NCBI GenBank assembly: GCA_037954665.1
Contig: JBBMOL010000249.1
Span: 434,001-498,000, forward strand
Direction of reading: 5' to 3'
Source of the DNA: Laguncularia racemosa
Lineage: Eukaryota; Streptophyta; Magnoliopsida; Myrtales; Combretaceae
Length of the DNA: 64,000 nt
Under the pieces are notes generated by a model. It was not told the origin of the DNA. It searched no databases and worked only from the letters and a program-made list of their open reading frames with translations. A program made the translations under genes and the position numbers. Shown piece after piece: positions 23,264 to 36,412 of the stretch (the stretch's first letter is position 1; each line of letters opens with the position of its first letter).

Positions 23264-24177
23264 AACTAAACCTAGAGAGTTTTGATAATCTTGGAGACAA
23301 GAAGGAAGGCAGGAGGCAGAGCAAGGGCAACCGGAACAGAGATTTATCATGTTTTTATTTTTAATTTTTGTTTTGATGATGAACATGTGTAGCTAAGCAG
23401 ATTTTCTAGCCAAAAGGTCATTGAAGTTTAATTCTCCACGAATTGTGAGATCTAATTGATTTGTCTTTAATCTATTCTTTGTTTTTGGGTATTCATATAT
23501 CTTCTGAACGTTTTGTCAATATTATCTTGTTGATTAGTATGAATTAGAGCTCTTCTACTCAATTAGCAAGTTAATATATTGTTAACTAGCACGTCAAATC
23601 CGTAATTGTTTGATAGTTCTAGTCTCAGTGACACAATAACATGTTTGATTATAAAATAGATGATCGAATTCATGTTATGGAGATGTATGATCTTGTTTAA
23701 ATAGGTTATCTTATAATCTACTGGCATGAATTGGTGGTCTCTCTAGTTTTTAATGCTATTGATAGATTAAATCCTAAGAGCTTGTTTAGGGTTGTCTAAT
23801 TGGTAAGAGAAATAGTCAAAGAGCTTGTTTTGATTATCGAGGAAGTAAGGAGAGATAGGTTGTTAGAGCTTGTTAATAACCATAACCAGTTTATCTAGAA
23901 ATAAGAATAGAAAACATTTGCATCGATGATCAATTCCTAGAATTAAACTATCTTGATTCCTTTGGCTAGGCTTTTATCAATATTCGATTTTATTATCTCG
24001 TTTCAATATTATTTTGATTCACAAACAAAACCCCCCAATTTTTCTTTTCCTCTTTATTCTCTTGAATAGAAATATATTTAACCAATCCCTGTGGATACGA
24101 CCCTACTCACTACTATACGCAAATCATATCATTGTCTAGGAGTAGGTTTTTATTTTTGTTGGATTCGATACCCATCA

Positions 24178-27100
24178 AAGACACACTTAACACTTGCTTA
24201 CCAAGGCTCACTTGTTTTTCAATACATTGAAAGCTTTCTTTTGTGATTTCACCTACTAATTTACTATTACATTTAAACAATATGGGACTTAAAGTGTTAC
24301 TTTTTTAATTTATCCTTGAGGTCTTGAGTCCCACACTGGTCTCCATAGAATTCTTAAAGAGCTGACTAAGTAAACACACACTCTCCCTCTTCTTTCCCCG
24401 TTGATTCATGTTCTCTTTCTCTAATGTAGGATAGTGGAAGTGAAAAATATAAAAAACTACGAAGATTATTAAAAAACATGAAAATCAATAAGAAAGCTAA
24501 CGTAAACAATAAATATATCAAGAATGCTAAGAAATTTCCATAAACAAAATAGAATTTTTTTTTTTTTGCATTTTTTTATGAAATGAAACAAAAACTTGGA
24601 AAATATATATTTAATAACCTTAGATCATTAGATTCAGCTAATGGCTTCACACCACCAATGATTTGTATAACCTCACTCTATATAATGATTTATAATGGAA
24701 TCACACAATTAAAGAGAAAGAAAGGCATCAAGTAACTCTCTCTTTAATTAATTATAGTATTTGCCTATTTGTAGGTGTAGTAAAACCTAATAACCTAGGA
24801 AGCCAATTTAATAGGAAATTAAAGAAAGAAAAAGATTTGGCCTTTAAAAAAACAAGATACTAATTTACCTAAATCCTTAAAATAAGAAATGAAATCTAAT
24901 CAAATGAAATTTGGCGTTAGAGCAAATCATCTCCTTGTCCTATGTCACACACTCTCTCTCTCTCTTTCTCTCACATCACCAATCTTTGTTTGTTTCTTTG
25001 TATAGGCTTCTAAGGTAAACTAAACTTCCTCTTGAGTAATAAGTAATTGATCTATCTTTTCAAATTAAGGTTAACATTAGATTTCTAATTGATTTATGGT
25101 AATTGTTTAAGGAGATAGAGGAAAGGAGCATGGAAAATGGTAAATAAGATTCATCGATTTGAGATGATTGTGAAGAAGGTTGAAACCACAATCTTTGGAT
25201 AGAATTGAGTAATATAATAGTTTAATTCGTATCTAATCGTCTCGAATGTTTGTTTAAGGAAAATTGAGAAGTGAAAAAAATAATTATAGAAAAGTTTGGA
25301 AATAGAGGTTTTGGAAAATTCTAGTACATTCATTGTGAGAAAATGATAAAAAACTTGATTAGATTATGCTTACCTTACGAAAAATGATGAAAAATGACCC
25401 TTATCACATAACTGGAAATTTATAAGTACGAAAATAAAGGAAGTTAATCATGATTGCTATCAGATTTGTGAAACCAATGATAAAGTTATGGGATTTCAAG
25501 AACTTAAGCCTAATCAAAATAATTTTGTGAATATTATGTAAAGTATGAATTAAAGATAATTAATTTATCGGATATAATGTTAAATTTACTACACTTCGAA
25601 TTGAGAATGATTTAAAAAGGATTTTAGTGTTAGAAATTTGATTGGAGGTACCCTAGGTTGAGTTTCTAATTTAAAAATAAAAAGTTAGAAACTAAATATA
25701 AGTGATTAACCTAAATGAAATATGGTTAAGTGCTTAGGGAACTCAACTAATTTGGTTAGTAAGTTGATTGAACTAGAGAATAGGGAAAGCTGATGAAAAA
25801 TCCCAAATTAATAAAAATGGTTAAAGAATTAAAAAGGGAAATTTTGAAGTCAATTTGGAAAGGAATTTTAAAGTTTAGGACCAAAATTGTCTAAAATGAC
25901 CTTTTTACCTTTAAACTTGGTTTTCTCAAAACTAGCCCCAAATTAGCTTAGAGATCTCAAATATAGTTCCAAGACCTTAATTATGTAATTAAAATCATTA
26001 ACAAATTGATTGGATTTAATTTGAAAGGAAAATTGGAGTTTAGAGATTATTGGGTAAATTGACCAAAATGCCCCTAAGCTCTATTACTCTAAAGAGTGGC
26101 CAAATTATTGAGATTTTTGGAGTATTTTGGGAGGAAGAATGAATTATTTTCTGTTGAAAATGATGGGGATAAAATGATAAAGAAATGCCACATATGCTAA
26201 ATTAGGAGGACACTTAGTAACCTATGATATTTTGACATAAACTCTAATGTTTGCCCCTTCTTTTTCTTGTACCCTAGCAAATTTTGACCCCCTTAAAAGA
26301 CCCTCTTAGCTAAGACTTTTAGGCAGTAGTCCCCATCCTTCTCCTTCCAAAATTTTATTAAGGTAAAAATCCTCTAAAATGCTATTAAAAGCCTAAACAT
26401 TTTAGTTAACCCTAATTACTCTTTAATCCCCTTACTAACTTAGCTTGTTTTCTTGTAAGATTTAGGTGATAATCAAGTTGAAGCACTAGTGGGGGGGCTC
26501 TCAAGTCAGAAGAGATTAAGGTGAGTTGGTGATTTAATTAGTTAAAGTAAGATTAAGCATAACTATCTCATGTTTAGACAATAATTAATATCACTAATTA
26601 AAGGAAATTGTGAGAAATCATTGTAGAAATCATGAAACTCCACTCTTGGGAGCTAGAAGGGGTAGTGATAAGAAGGAAGGTTAATTTTGATCTTCTATAA
26701 GGTAAGCCTCAATCTCTTGTCAAATGGATGTTAGATGATACCTAGGATTAATTTTGATCTTCTATAGGAGCTACAACACATTTAACCTGTTGCCACCTCC
26801 ATGTATAAAACGAGAGTGATTTTGTTGATTTTAATGTTAATTTGATGGTTTTGATGGTTAATGAAGTGATAAACCCATTAAAGTAGGGGTTAGGTGTGAG
26901 TTTGAATCCATGGAAACAAGTGTAGGCATGAATATGTAAAATGGAACTATGCACATGTGTTGTTGACACATAAGAAGTAAAATGGAAATTGTTTTCTTGT
27001 CCTGAAATCTGATTTGAGTAGTAAAATATGTTTAAAAGGTGTTTTGGGAAGTGATTTTAGGGATTAATGATGATTTAGACATTAAAGGATGCATGCAGAA

Positions 27101-27724
27101 GGATCATGTTGGCCAAACTTGTGAAATTGATGAACTAAGTTGTAAAATAGATATAATGAAGTTGATTAATAGAAATTGTAACTTGTTGATATAATTTTGA
27201 TGTGGAAAATTTGGTTGGATTTGAAGTTGTTTGATGAATTAAAGTTTATATGAAGTTTAGTTAAGTTATGGGATGATTTGAAGTGAAAATTTGAGTATTT
27301 GGTCTTGAGAGTTGTGATTACTATTACTTGATATGTTGCCATGATTAAATCTGAATTAATTATGTTTGATTTGGGTTAATTTAAGTAATGGCATGTTTTC
27401 TTGGTGAATGGAAATGATTTGGATGTGAGATGAAGCCTAGAGCCTAAGTTGTAATGGAGTTTGACTAGTTAAGGATATTTGATGTAAAGTTGGACGTTTT
27501 TGAGAACATTGGGTTGTTGTGGATTTTATTTGAGCATAAAATTGAAATATAAATGATTTTTAGACACTAGAAATAAGTAGGATTAAGTAGACTTTAGTTT
27601 GAAGAAATTTGGACCTAAAATGAATAACTTATAGGCTTATAAAGTGAAAAAGTCATAACTTTTCTTAGTTTTGAAATTTAAGGGGCCTAAAATAGTTAAA
27701 ATGAGGCTTTTTAGGTTAAAATAG
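24178..27724. other. Unassigned retroelement-like spacer
   Basis: No coding sequence recognised. A CT microsatellite lies at about 24948-24975. Phrases such as ACCAAAATGCCCCTAAG near 26060 and AAGGTGAGTTGG near 26518 resemble LTR sequence of large chromoviruses, but no matching pair of ends was found. TAATTTTGATCTTCTATA occurs twice (26681 and 26750 region). Probably old transposon debris. Confidence 0.35.
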
Positions 27725-29611
27725 TGCAACAGCCCAAACTTAAGATGTTATAACTCACCATGTGTCTCTGGTAACTAATGATATGTTAAGGCTTGGTAAA
27801 TGAGTTTACTAACTCCATTAGTATTAGAATTTATCTCCAACAAGAACACAATAATGCTAAACATAACTCAACATATTATATTGAATGACTCATAAGTGAG
27901 TCACTCCAACCACAAGTGCATAAAGAAAGAATTGGAAATTAAGTCTTATGAAACTAGAACATCAACACACTAAACATAAAAACACTTGGAGTCTCATCTC
28001 CATAGAAACATAGTTATACTACAATTAACATCAACTCCTACTAATGCCATCCCAATGATCATCCTCATAATAGTAATATGCATCTCCATATCAATAAAAA
28101 TACTTGTCACTTCCTCCATCATAATAATTGTAATATGCATCTCCATATTAATTGTAAGTGGCTAACTCATCATAACTACTTGCAACTAAAAATGAGTAAA
28201 GGAGTGAGGCTAAACTCAGTGTGTAATACCACATACATAAGAGCATGAACATAGTAACAAGCTTACATGCAAGTAATGTAGATAGGGAAATCAATTAACT
28301 AGGTTGTTACAACTCTGCTCACACATATAGGGTATTTATATATAGTTAAATCCTAAGTTGGTAACTGCCTCCACTGGCCCCTCTAAATGTTGTTAAGAAC
28401 TATCACCACCAATTCTAACACCCTTAGATTTGCCCTAGAACATTTCATTACATGACCTCACTAGGGATAACTTCACATACCAATCATTGAGATGCCCCCT
28501 AAGGATCGATCACCTTCAGCACTTAGACCATGCCACGTACAAACAACACCTTATTTAATGTTGGTCGAATACGCATTAGATTTTTTTATATCACTAGCTT
28601 ATCAAACACATACAATAAGTATGGTATTATACAACTAAATGAGCAGGCTCTAGCAATTCTTGCTCCGAATCATGACTAACACCTAAATAATAATATAAAT
28701 ACCTTCACATTGGGACCAAGAAGCTAACTAATCCCTGTTGGAAAGAAAAAAGTCTAAGAAAAACAATAAAAAGACCCATCATAAGGTATACGATCAAGAA
28801 TATGGCCATGTTCTTAGGTCGTGTATCCCCTTGTACTAAAGCACCAAATAACATGGCCATGTTTAGGGGTGTGTACAAGTACATGGCTATGTAGTCTAGT
28901 TGTGTACACTATTATATGACCCTTTGCGTGAACACGATCTAGTATATGGGTGTGTTTCCACCCTGTTTCATTTTTCATCTCCTTTTACTCCCAAAACCCA
29001 TTCTTGATCAGTTCCTACTTCTTGCTATATCCCTTATCAATCAATAATTCATACCTAAATCCCTTCTAGTCCATCATTTATATCCATACAACAACAATCA
29101 CACCCAACTGCAACTTTAACCCAACCATGTAGTTATAGGAACTTCAGAGAAACTACATTAATGATGGCAAAACTTATTAGAAACTTGCGGAACTACAACA
29201 TACTCACACAATTCAAAGGATTTTTATAGTAACCCATGACCTATAGAAACTTTGAAACATAAATCCTTATATTGACTAGAGTATCTCTACCTTAATTACA
29301 ATTTAAGATTTATTGACCTTAGTCTACACCGATCTTCCTTGAGTTGGAATCTCACTTTCTTGATTACTTTCCTCAATTTTAGTGGTTAGGTTGTATGGAA
29401 TTGTTAAAGATGCTCAACGTAAATCAACAGGAAAGAAAAGAAAGAAAGAAGAGAGAGAAAAGAGGGAGAAGGGGTTTGAACATATAGTGTGTTTAAAGTT
29501 CTAAAAAGACCATGTTGCCGTCCCCTATTAAAAATAACTACTATATTACCATTACTATTTATTTATTTATTTATTTATTATTATTATTATTATTATTTAA
29601 TATTTTTAGCA
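27725..29611 (-). repeat. Chromovirus 1, 3' LTR
   Basis: Plus strand starts TGCAACAGCCC (others of the family start TGTAACACC) and matches 35597-36400 for about 800 bp. The right end is placed near 29611 because the chromodomain remnant and a purine-rich tract (29630-29650) come next; this boundary is uncertain by tens of bases. Confidence 0.7.
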
Positions 29612-29639
29612 TCAATTTATAAAACTAGGTTATTTTATC

Positions 29640-31292
29640 CTCTTCCCTTTACAAAAATGTTTATCTTCAAAAGTTACCTAATTCTTAAAACAACTTTGGA
29701 TACGTTTTTTTTTTCTCTCCTTTTCCGGCTCCCAAGTTGCCTTACACTCCATTTGATTACTCCACTATACCTTAATGGTATCTACAATCTTGATAGGTTG
29801 TTCCATTGTAGTGAGATTTAGCTGCACATCTAAAGGTTAAAGTGTAGACTTTTGATTCAGATTTGGTGCAAACTTTCTTAGCATTGATACATGAAACATG
29901 TCATGTATACCTTTAAGTTAAGTGGTAATGCCAATATGTATGCCACATTTTCAATTCTTTCCACTATCTTGAATAAGCTAATGTATCGTGCATTTAGCTT
30001 TCTTCTTAATGAAAACCTAATCACTCAATTGATTGGAGAGATTTTCAATAAGACTTTATCTTTTACCTTAAATTCCAAGAGGCATCACCTCTTATTTATA
30101 GAACTCTTCTAGTGAATTTGAGACACCTTACATTTGTTGTTGGATTAGTCTTACTTTTTTCTGCAATTCTTGTATTAGCTCTAGCCCTAAAAGCCATCTT
30201 TCTCCTACTTCATCCCAATGAATGGGTGATTGACACTTACTCTTGTATAATGCTTTATACGAAGCTATTTATATTGTTGCTTAATAGCTGTTGCTATAAG
30301 TAAATTCAACTAGTGGCAAATGCTCATTCTAGTTGCCTTTAAATTCCAGGGCATATGCTCGCAACATACCTTCTAGGATTTGTATAGTTCGCTCTGATTG
30401 CTTATTAGTTTGAGAGTGAAATGCAATACTAAACTACACCTTGGTACCCAAGGCTTTATGTAAGTTTTTCCAGAATCTACTTACAAACTAGGTATCCCTA
30501 TCAAAAGTTATGATTATTGGCACTTTATGTAATCTTACCACTTCTTGAATGTATAACCTAGTTAGTTGTTCCACTTTATATCCTAGATTAATTGGTATGA
30601 AGTGGGCTAACTTTGTTAACCTATCCACTATCACCTATACTACATCATGCTTCTGAGAAGGGTTGTGACAAAGTCCATTATCACATGCTTCTATTTTCAC
30701 TCAAGTATGGGAAGTGGTTGCATCTCTCCTATAGGCCTCTAATGTTCTATTTTAATTTGTTAATAGGTTACACACTTAGCAATGTACTTGCTATCTTCCG
30801 CTTCACATTATTCCACCAATAGTGAGCCTTTAAATCTCTATACATCTTGATGCCTCTTGGATGTATTGCATACCTTGAGTAATGAGCTTCCTTCAACAAT
30901 TCTCTCTTCAACTCTTGTCTTGATGGTACACATAACCTTGTTTTGTATCTTAGAACTCCCTTTGCATCAATATTAAACTTTTCAACTCTGCCTTGATCTA
31001 TTTGATTCTTTATTTCTTATATATTGGCATCTTTCATTTGAGATGCATTGTTTTTGTTAATCAAAGTAGGCTGAACTAACCACACACTTATCTCTTGAGT
31101 GAAAACAAGCTGCTCTATCCTCTTCATATCCTCTAGTTGTCTTTGACTAGTAAACAATGTCGCTATATTACCTTGTCTTTTTCTATTGAAAGCATCTACT
31201 AGCACATTTACCTTTTCGAGGTGGTACTAAATTTTCACATCATAATCTTTAATCAGTTCTAACCATCGCCTTTGCCTCTACCTCATATTTAG
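29640..31292 (-). pseudogene. pol: Chromovirus 1 integrase with chromodomain
   Basis: Read on the minus strand: an RNase H to integrase linker around LVDAFNRKRQ (near 31190), a zinc-binding region with YRDLKAHYWW (near 30830) and AKCVTY, integrase core remnants through 30700-30100, the terminal HVSMLRKFAPN phrase near 29890, and a chromodomain-like end with QPIKIVDTIKV and CKATWEPEKE near 29720-29800. Multiple frameshifts and stops; not functional. The chromodomain assigns the element to the chromoviruses. Confidence 0.8.
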
Positions 31293-32512
31293 TGATAGGA
31301 ATCAAAACCCAACGAGACCTATCATTAGAACAAGAGCCAAAGGATTTCAAATCTTAGCGATGAGGGTCCTTTTTGAGCAAATCGACCTCGGAATTATTTT
31401 CTTACTAACTTCTTTTCTATTATTCATATATTGTATATTCCAACAGGCACACTTATCATGCTTTACAGGGCAGTGGACAAACTCACTAAGACTCTGCTTG
31501 TGAGTTATCTATGGACTGACCTAAACCAAAGATGAGTTGGACCGACGAGTTGATTCAAAGACCCGACATGTTGAGAAATATTTTTATTTGTTTGTTATTT
31601 ACTTGGAACCATTTATGTTGTAAGCTTTTGGGACATTTTTATTTGGTTGTACTTTGTGTTTTAGGACCAGCTACCCTAAAGTGGCATAGTTGTAATTTTG
31701 AGGACTTTTCAACCCTAAAGGGAGCAAGTATAAATATTTGTTAAGTAGGGTTTTGAGGGACTTTTGGCTAAAATTTGTAGAAATAGAACAAACACTTCAT
31801 GTGTTGAGGGTTAGGGTTTCCTAATTCCAAAATTGCTCTTATCAATTTCAATCCCAAAATTGAGATTGTGGCGAGTGGCCTCAAAGTGAATTTGTGAGTA
31901 ATATCAAGTTCTCTTTGTTGTAATTTCCTTTTCATCACTAGTGAGTTATATCTAGGGTTGAATTGGATGTCCTCTTAGTTGGATTAGATTACATTTGTAA
32001 TCATTTTTATGTTGTTATAATTGATTGGTTTTAGCCTTTAGTTTTAACCATCAATTTCACTTCCTTTGAACCGTGGATCAACTTTGTTGGGAAAGTGGAT
32101 CTCGGATTGGTTCTTACTGTTCTTGTGTGTAATTCACATGGCATTTCAATTGTGTTTAGTGTTGTTTTGAGGATTTTATCATTGTGGATTGTTTCTTTGA
32201 AATTTATAGCATTTGGATTTCATTTTAATCCATTAGGGTTCACGCAATTCTTGGAATTTTGAGTCGTGATTGGACTAGTCCATTGAGGATTGTAATTTGT
32301 TCCAATTACATGTGCTTAACTCCTATTTTAAGCACATCATCTTTTGGTATTTGAGAAATCAAATTTGGATACTTAAGCTTGATCACATCCTTGTTTGAAG
32401 AATTGGTTATAAACATTAAGAATTGATGCCGTTTGGAAGCTAGTTTGATTGACATTACTTGATTGTTTCAAATTGGTTTTGCATGTGCTTAATCTTAGTT
32501 TTAGGCACATCA
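31293..32512 (+). repeat. Solo LTR of family R, long form
   Basis: 1220 bp, TGATAGGAATC to GGCACATCA, flanked by TTTAG on both sides (31288-31292 and 32513-32517). It interrupts the chromovirus 1 RNase H between the phrases QKELN and MRQRRW. It contains an embedded LTR end at 32339 followed by a primer-site-like TGGTATTTGAG. Confidence 0.93.
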
Positions 32513-33720
32513 TTTAGCTCCTTTTGGGTGACGATGTACTTTAGGCTCTTATGATTAGTGAAAATCTTGCATTTATCCTCATATAGGTGGCGTCTCCACA
32601 TCTTGAGTGCCAACACTACTACTACTAGTTTTAAGTCATGAGTGGGGTAATTCTTTTCATACAGTTTTAGTTGATGTGATGCATAGGTTATAACTCTCTT
32701 ATTTTGCATTAGAGCTCACCCTAGCCCTCAGGTTGATGTATTAATGAAAATGATAAATTTCTTTCCACTTTAGGGTAAAGGAAGGCTCTCTTTCAACTTT
32801 TGTAAATTGGCCTTACACTTATCACTTCATAAAAATTTCACTTCTTTCTAAGTTAGTTGAGCAAGAGAAGATACTATTATGGAGAATCCCTTTATAAATC
32901 TTCTATAGTGCCCTACTAGTCTAAGGAAGCTTCTAATTTCAATCACAGTCTTTAGTTTGGGCCAATCTACCATAGCTTTTACTTTCTTTGGGTTGATTGA
33001 GATTCCATCCCTATGTACCACATGTCTTAAAAAGGACACTTGCTCTAGCCAAAATTCACACTTCTTGAATTTCACATACAACCTCTCCACTTTATTTTTA
33101 AAGTACATTAGACTATTATCAATGAGTCTATGAAAGCCACTGATGTGATTGTTAACCCAAAGGGCATTGTTAAGAATTTGAAATGCCTATATCAAGTTTT
33201 GAAAGCAGTCTTTTGAATATGTTCTTCCTTGATTCTCAATTGATGATATCCCAATCTCAGGTTGATTTTTAAAAATACTTAAGCTCTTTATGTTTAATCT
33301 AATAGTTCATCAATCTTAAAGAGGGGATACTTATTCTTGATTGTAAGTTAGTTTGTGTCCTTGTAGTCTATGTAAGATCTTATACTATCATCCTTCTTTT
33401 TCACAAAAAGGACAAGCACACCCTGTGATGACACACTTGGTCTAATAAAACCTTTATCTTGTAAATCTTGTAACTCCTCCAATCGTGACTTTAATTCCAA
33501 CAACTCTGTTGGCACCATTTTATAAGTTGGTTTACATATTGGTGTTATACCTAGTATTAGATCAATATTGAACTCTATCTTCCTAATTGGGTGTAATCTA
33601 AATAAGTCTTCTAGGAAGACATCCACAAATTCCTTTCCCATAGGTATTTCCTCTAACTTCATGGTTTAGCTTGATTCTATTGACACTACTACTAATTGAC
33701 CGTTACCCCACAAATCATAT
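32513..33720 (-). pseudogene. pol: Chromovirus 1 reverse transcriptase and RNase H
   Basis: 33662-33348 encodes the RT start (EFVDVFLEDL, then LELKSRLEELQDLQDKGFIRPS and LFVKKKDDS). The palm with the catalytic site lies in the ruined part near 33110-33340. 33108-32848 holds the thumb (KFKKCEFWLEQVSFL, GHYRRFIKGFS), and 32709-32513 the RNase H (VITYASHQLKLYEKNYPTHDLKL, NHKSLKYI). Frames are separated by stops and shifts. Confidence 0.88.
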
Positions 33721-35300
33721 GTGGGTAATCGCATTGGTCTTCTAACTTCAAATTTATTGAGTCTTCATTTAGAGGATTGAAATACAACACTAGGTTATGA
33801 CAGTTGATAGTGGCATAGAACATGGATAACCAATTTGTTCCCAGGATGATGCCAAAGTTAGTTATCTCTAGGACTTAAAGGTCAGTTGGCATAACTTGTT
33901 CTTAAATCACTATCTGTATATCTCTATAAATTTGGTTTAATGCTCTTTCGACTCCTAATGGTGTGCTTATGGTTAAAAGATCACTTAGTAGTTCAGGTTT
34001 GAAACTACAACATAGATAAAAACTTTAGAAATGCCTGAATGTGTTGTATAAGTATCAAAAAGTACAAAGGCACTAGTAAAGTGTACAAGAAGCGTACTTG
34101 TAATAATGTCCTGATTAAAGGTGTTTAAGTGCTATTGCTATTGGTGGGCAAACATATGGGGTGAGGCTCTCTGTTTTAGTCTAACTATTTGAGATCTACC
34201 TATTTGAACTTGGCCCTTTGGCTTGATTGCCTATTGAACCTAAACTGGCTATAAAACTGTGGCTACTTGACTCTTGGTAGTGCCATATGCAAAAGCTTAG
34301 TGACCTCGCTATTTACAGTTATAGAAAAAATTCTAGGGAGTGGATTTCTCATTACAATTCCTACTAGCATGTCCTACCTTTCCACTTGAAAAACAAGCCC
34401 CCTCTAACTAGTTATGTTGGCTCTACTTATGTGGCAAAAAATCTTAGGCACCTATGTCTTATTGTAGCCATTGGAGGTGGTGGTAAAGTTGGAAGTATTG
34501 GTCTTATTTGAACTACGGATGGAGGAAAAGCCATAGGTTTGGCCTAAATCATCTAGGTACTCTTACCTCTTTCTTAAAATATAACCCTCTGTCCTAGTCT
34601 CTTTCTTAACACCACTCTTGGTTTGTGGGTTAGTTGCTCCTTGGTCCTCTTCTTACTTTGCTCCATATACTTAACTTCATCCACTACCTCAACCTAGGTA
34701 GGTGACTAGAAGGACCACATCTCATGTTGAAGGTTAGGCTCCAAGCCTCGTGCAAGCTTGCATGCTCTAAAGGCATCATCAACTCTCATAATCTCAAGTA
34801 AAAACTTGATGAGGCAATTCAACTCCACGTCATATTCCTTAACTAATCGATTGCCCTACTAGTAATTATAGTAAGCTACCTCCACTTCGTTTCAAATGCT
34901 CCTTCAGAAATAGTTATGGTGGAAGAGCTCCCTAATAGGAACCATAGCTTACCAATTAGCTATGGACCCTTTTAGCTTATAAGAAGCATAACTTACCTTC
35001 CTCTCGTGAAGCACTTGGAAACCTACAAAAGTCTTCTCAATTTCCTCCATCTAATGCTCGACCTCAATTAGATCATCTACCTTAAGGTTAAACTCCCTCT
35101 TCAACCTCACAAGCTTATCTAGGCCAATTATTTTTTTTTTTTCATTTCTTGCATAACCTTGCCTAACACTTGACTATTGCTACTATGTAAGCATCCTAAC
35201 TAGAGTGTTGATCGTCTCCACTAGGTGGGCATTTTGACTAGTTGTCTACCCCTATACATCCTATGGTGGATACTATTGAAAGTGATGTCCATTTAGGGCA
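33721..35300 (-). pseudogene. gag-pro: Chromovirus 1 gag and protease remnants
   Basis: Heavily decayed. Fragments readable on the minus strand are gag phrases FVGFQVLHERKVSYASYKLKG (near 34980-35040, in parts), LARGLEP near 34740, a knuckle-like GHASRNC near 34360, and a protease-like stretch with DT followed by THS near 34060 (usually DTGATHS). No long open frame remains. Confidence 0.6.
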
Positions 35301-35583
35301 TCTTGTCTAGTGTCTGAACTTGAAGCTAGCCTTGAAATCCTCTTAAGCATTCTATAAACAGACAAGGAACATGTGAAATTGATAAGCGAATTTAGAAGAC
35401 TACAATAAGTTAGCATATTAGAGAACCAAACATGATGTTAAAAGGTACAAATATATATAAAACATGGAGTAATTTATTTATTTTATTAATTGTTAGACTC
35501 ATAATCTACTCACTCTCTTCATTCCTCACCGTTCTATTGATCTATTACCTTAGTTTTCTAAGGATTCATAAACCTAAGTTTTA

Positions 35584-35596
35584 GTACCACTTAAGT
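35584..35596 (-). other. Chromovirus 1 primer-binding site
   Basis: Minus strand ACTTAAGTGGTAC directly follows the LTR end TGTTACA, as in chromoviruses primed by tRNA-Met (TGGTATCAGAGC). Confidence 0.65.
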
Positions 35597-36412
35597 TGTA
35601 ACACCTTAGACTTAGGATGCTACAACCTCTCACATGTCTCTATTAATTAATGACACATTAAGGCTTGGTAAACGAGTTTACTAACTCCATTAATACCAAA
35701 ATTTGTCTTTAATAAGAACAAAATAATGCTAAACACAACTCTACATACTATATTGAATGACTTGCAAGTGAGAAATTCTAACCACAAGTGTATAAAGAAA
35801 GAACTAGAAATTAAGTTATATGATACTAGAGCATCAACACATTAAACATAAAAACCCCTAGAGTCTGGAGTCTCATCTCTACATAAACAAGGTCATACTA
35901 CAATTAACACTAACTCCTACTGATACTATCTTAGTAATCATCCTCATAATAATAAAAATACTCATCACTCCTTCCATCTTGATAATAGCAATATGCATCT
36001 CCATATTAATTGTAAGTGGCAAACTTATCATAACTACCGGCAGTTGAAAAAAAGTAAAGGAGTAAGCTTAGACCTAGTAAATAATACTACATACACAAGC
36101 ATTTGGACACAATAATAAGATCACATACAAGTAATGTAGATAGAGAAATTAACTAACTAGTTTGTTATCTTATTTAATTCTAGCATATTTAATAATGGAG
36201 TACTCATGACTTTGCTAAAATGTATAGGATACATATATTTATATATAATTAAATCCTAAGCTACTAGCCCCTCTAAATGATGTCAGGAACTGTCATCATC
36301 GACTCTAACACTCATTGATCTACCTCAGATCATTTCAGTACATGACTCTATTAAGGATAGCGTCACATACTAATTGTCGAGGTACCCTCTAGGGATTTGT
36401 CACTTTTAGCTC
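35597..36412 (-). repeat. Chromovirus 1, 5' LTR, truncated
   Basis: Plus strand begins TGTAACACCTTAG and follows the 3' LTR until about 36405, where the match stops at the start of element Q's LTR. Confidence 0.75.

Larger units (their letters stand above)
18047..24177 (+). mobile_element. Athila-type gag-protease-only element Z, 5' LTR truncated
   Basis: Truncated 5' LTR (18047-18902), tRNA-Asp primer site, one long gag-protease frame (18954-21221), about 1.3 kb without pol, a polypurine tract and a full 3' LTR. RT, RNase H and integrase are absent. The overlapping 856 bp of the two LTRs differ at only about ten positions by eye, so the insertion is fairly young. The first 754 bp of the 5' LTR are gone at the junction with Tat element 1. 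A second, minus-strand copy (Y, 56986-62318) has the same structure, so the lack of pol is a property of the family. It fits the class of gag-bearing non-autonomous LTR elements called TR-GAG. Confidence 0.92.
22568..24177 (+). repeat. Element Z 3' LTR
   Basis: 1610 bp from TGATAGAGCC to CCCATCA. Holds an array of CACGGCCGTG palindromes (22770-23155) upstream of a TATA box. Confidence 0.95.
27725..36412 (-). mobile_element. Decayed chromovirus element 1
   Basis: Minus-strand Ty3/gypsy element: 5' LTR at the right (35597 to about 36412, cut short), primer site, gag, zinc knuckle, protease, RT, RNase H, integrase with chromodomain, and 3' LTR at the left (27725 to about 29611). Every coding part has stops and frameshifts. 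A solo LTR of family R (31293-32512) splits pol. The LTR pair is clearly diverged, so the element is old. Confidence 0.85.

Noticed and set aside
24178..27724. Possible large chromovirus LTR
   Set aside because: Some phrases resemble such LTRs but no second copy, primer site or clean ends could be found; left as unassigned.
29489..30303. Plus-strand frames of 63-110 codons
   Set aside because: Opposite strand of the decayed chromovirus integrase and chromodomain, with microsatellite translation.
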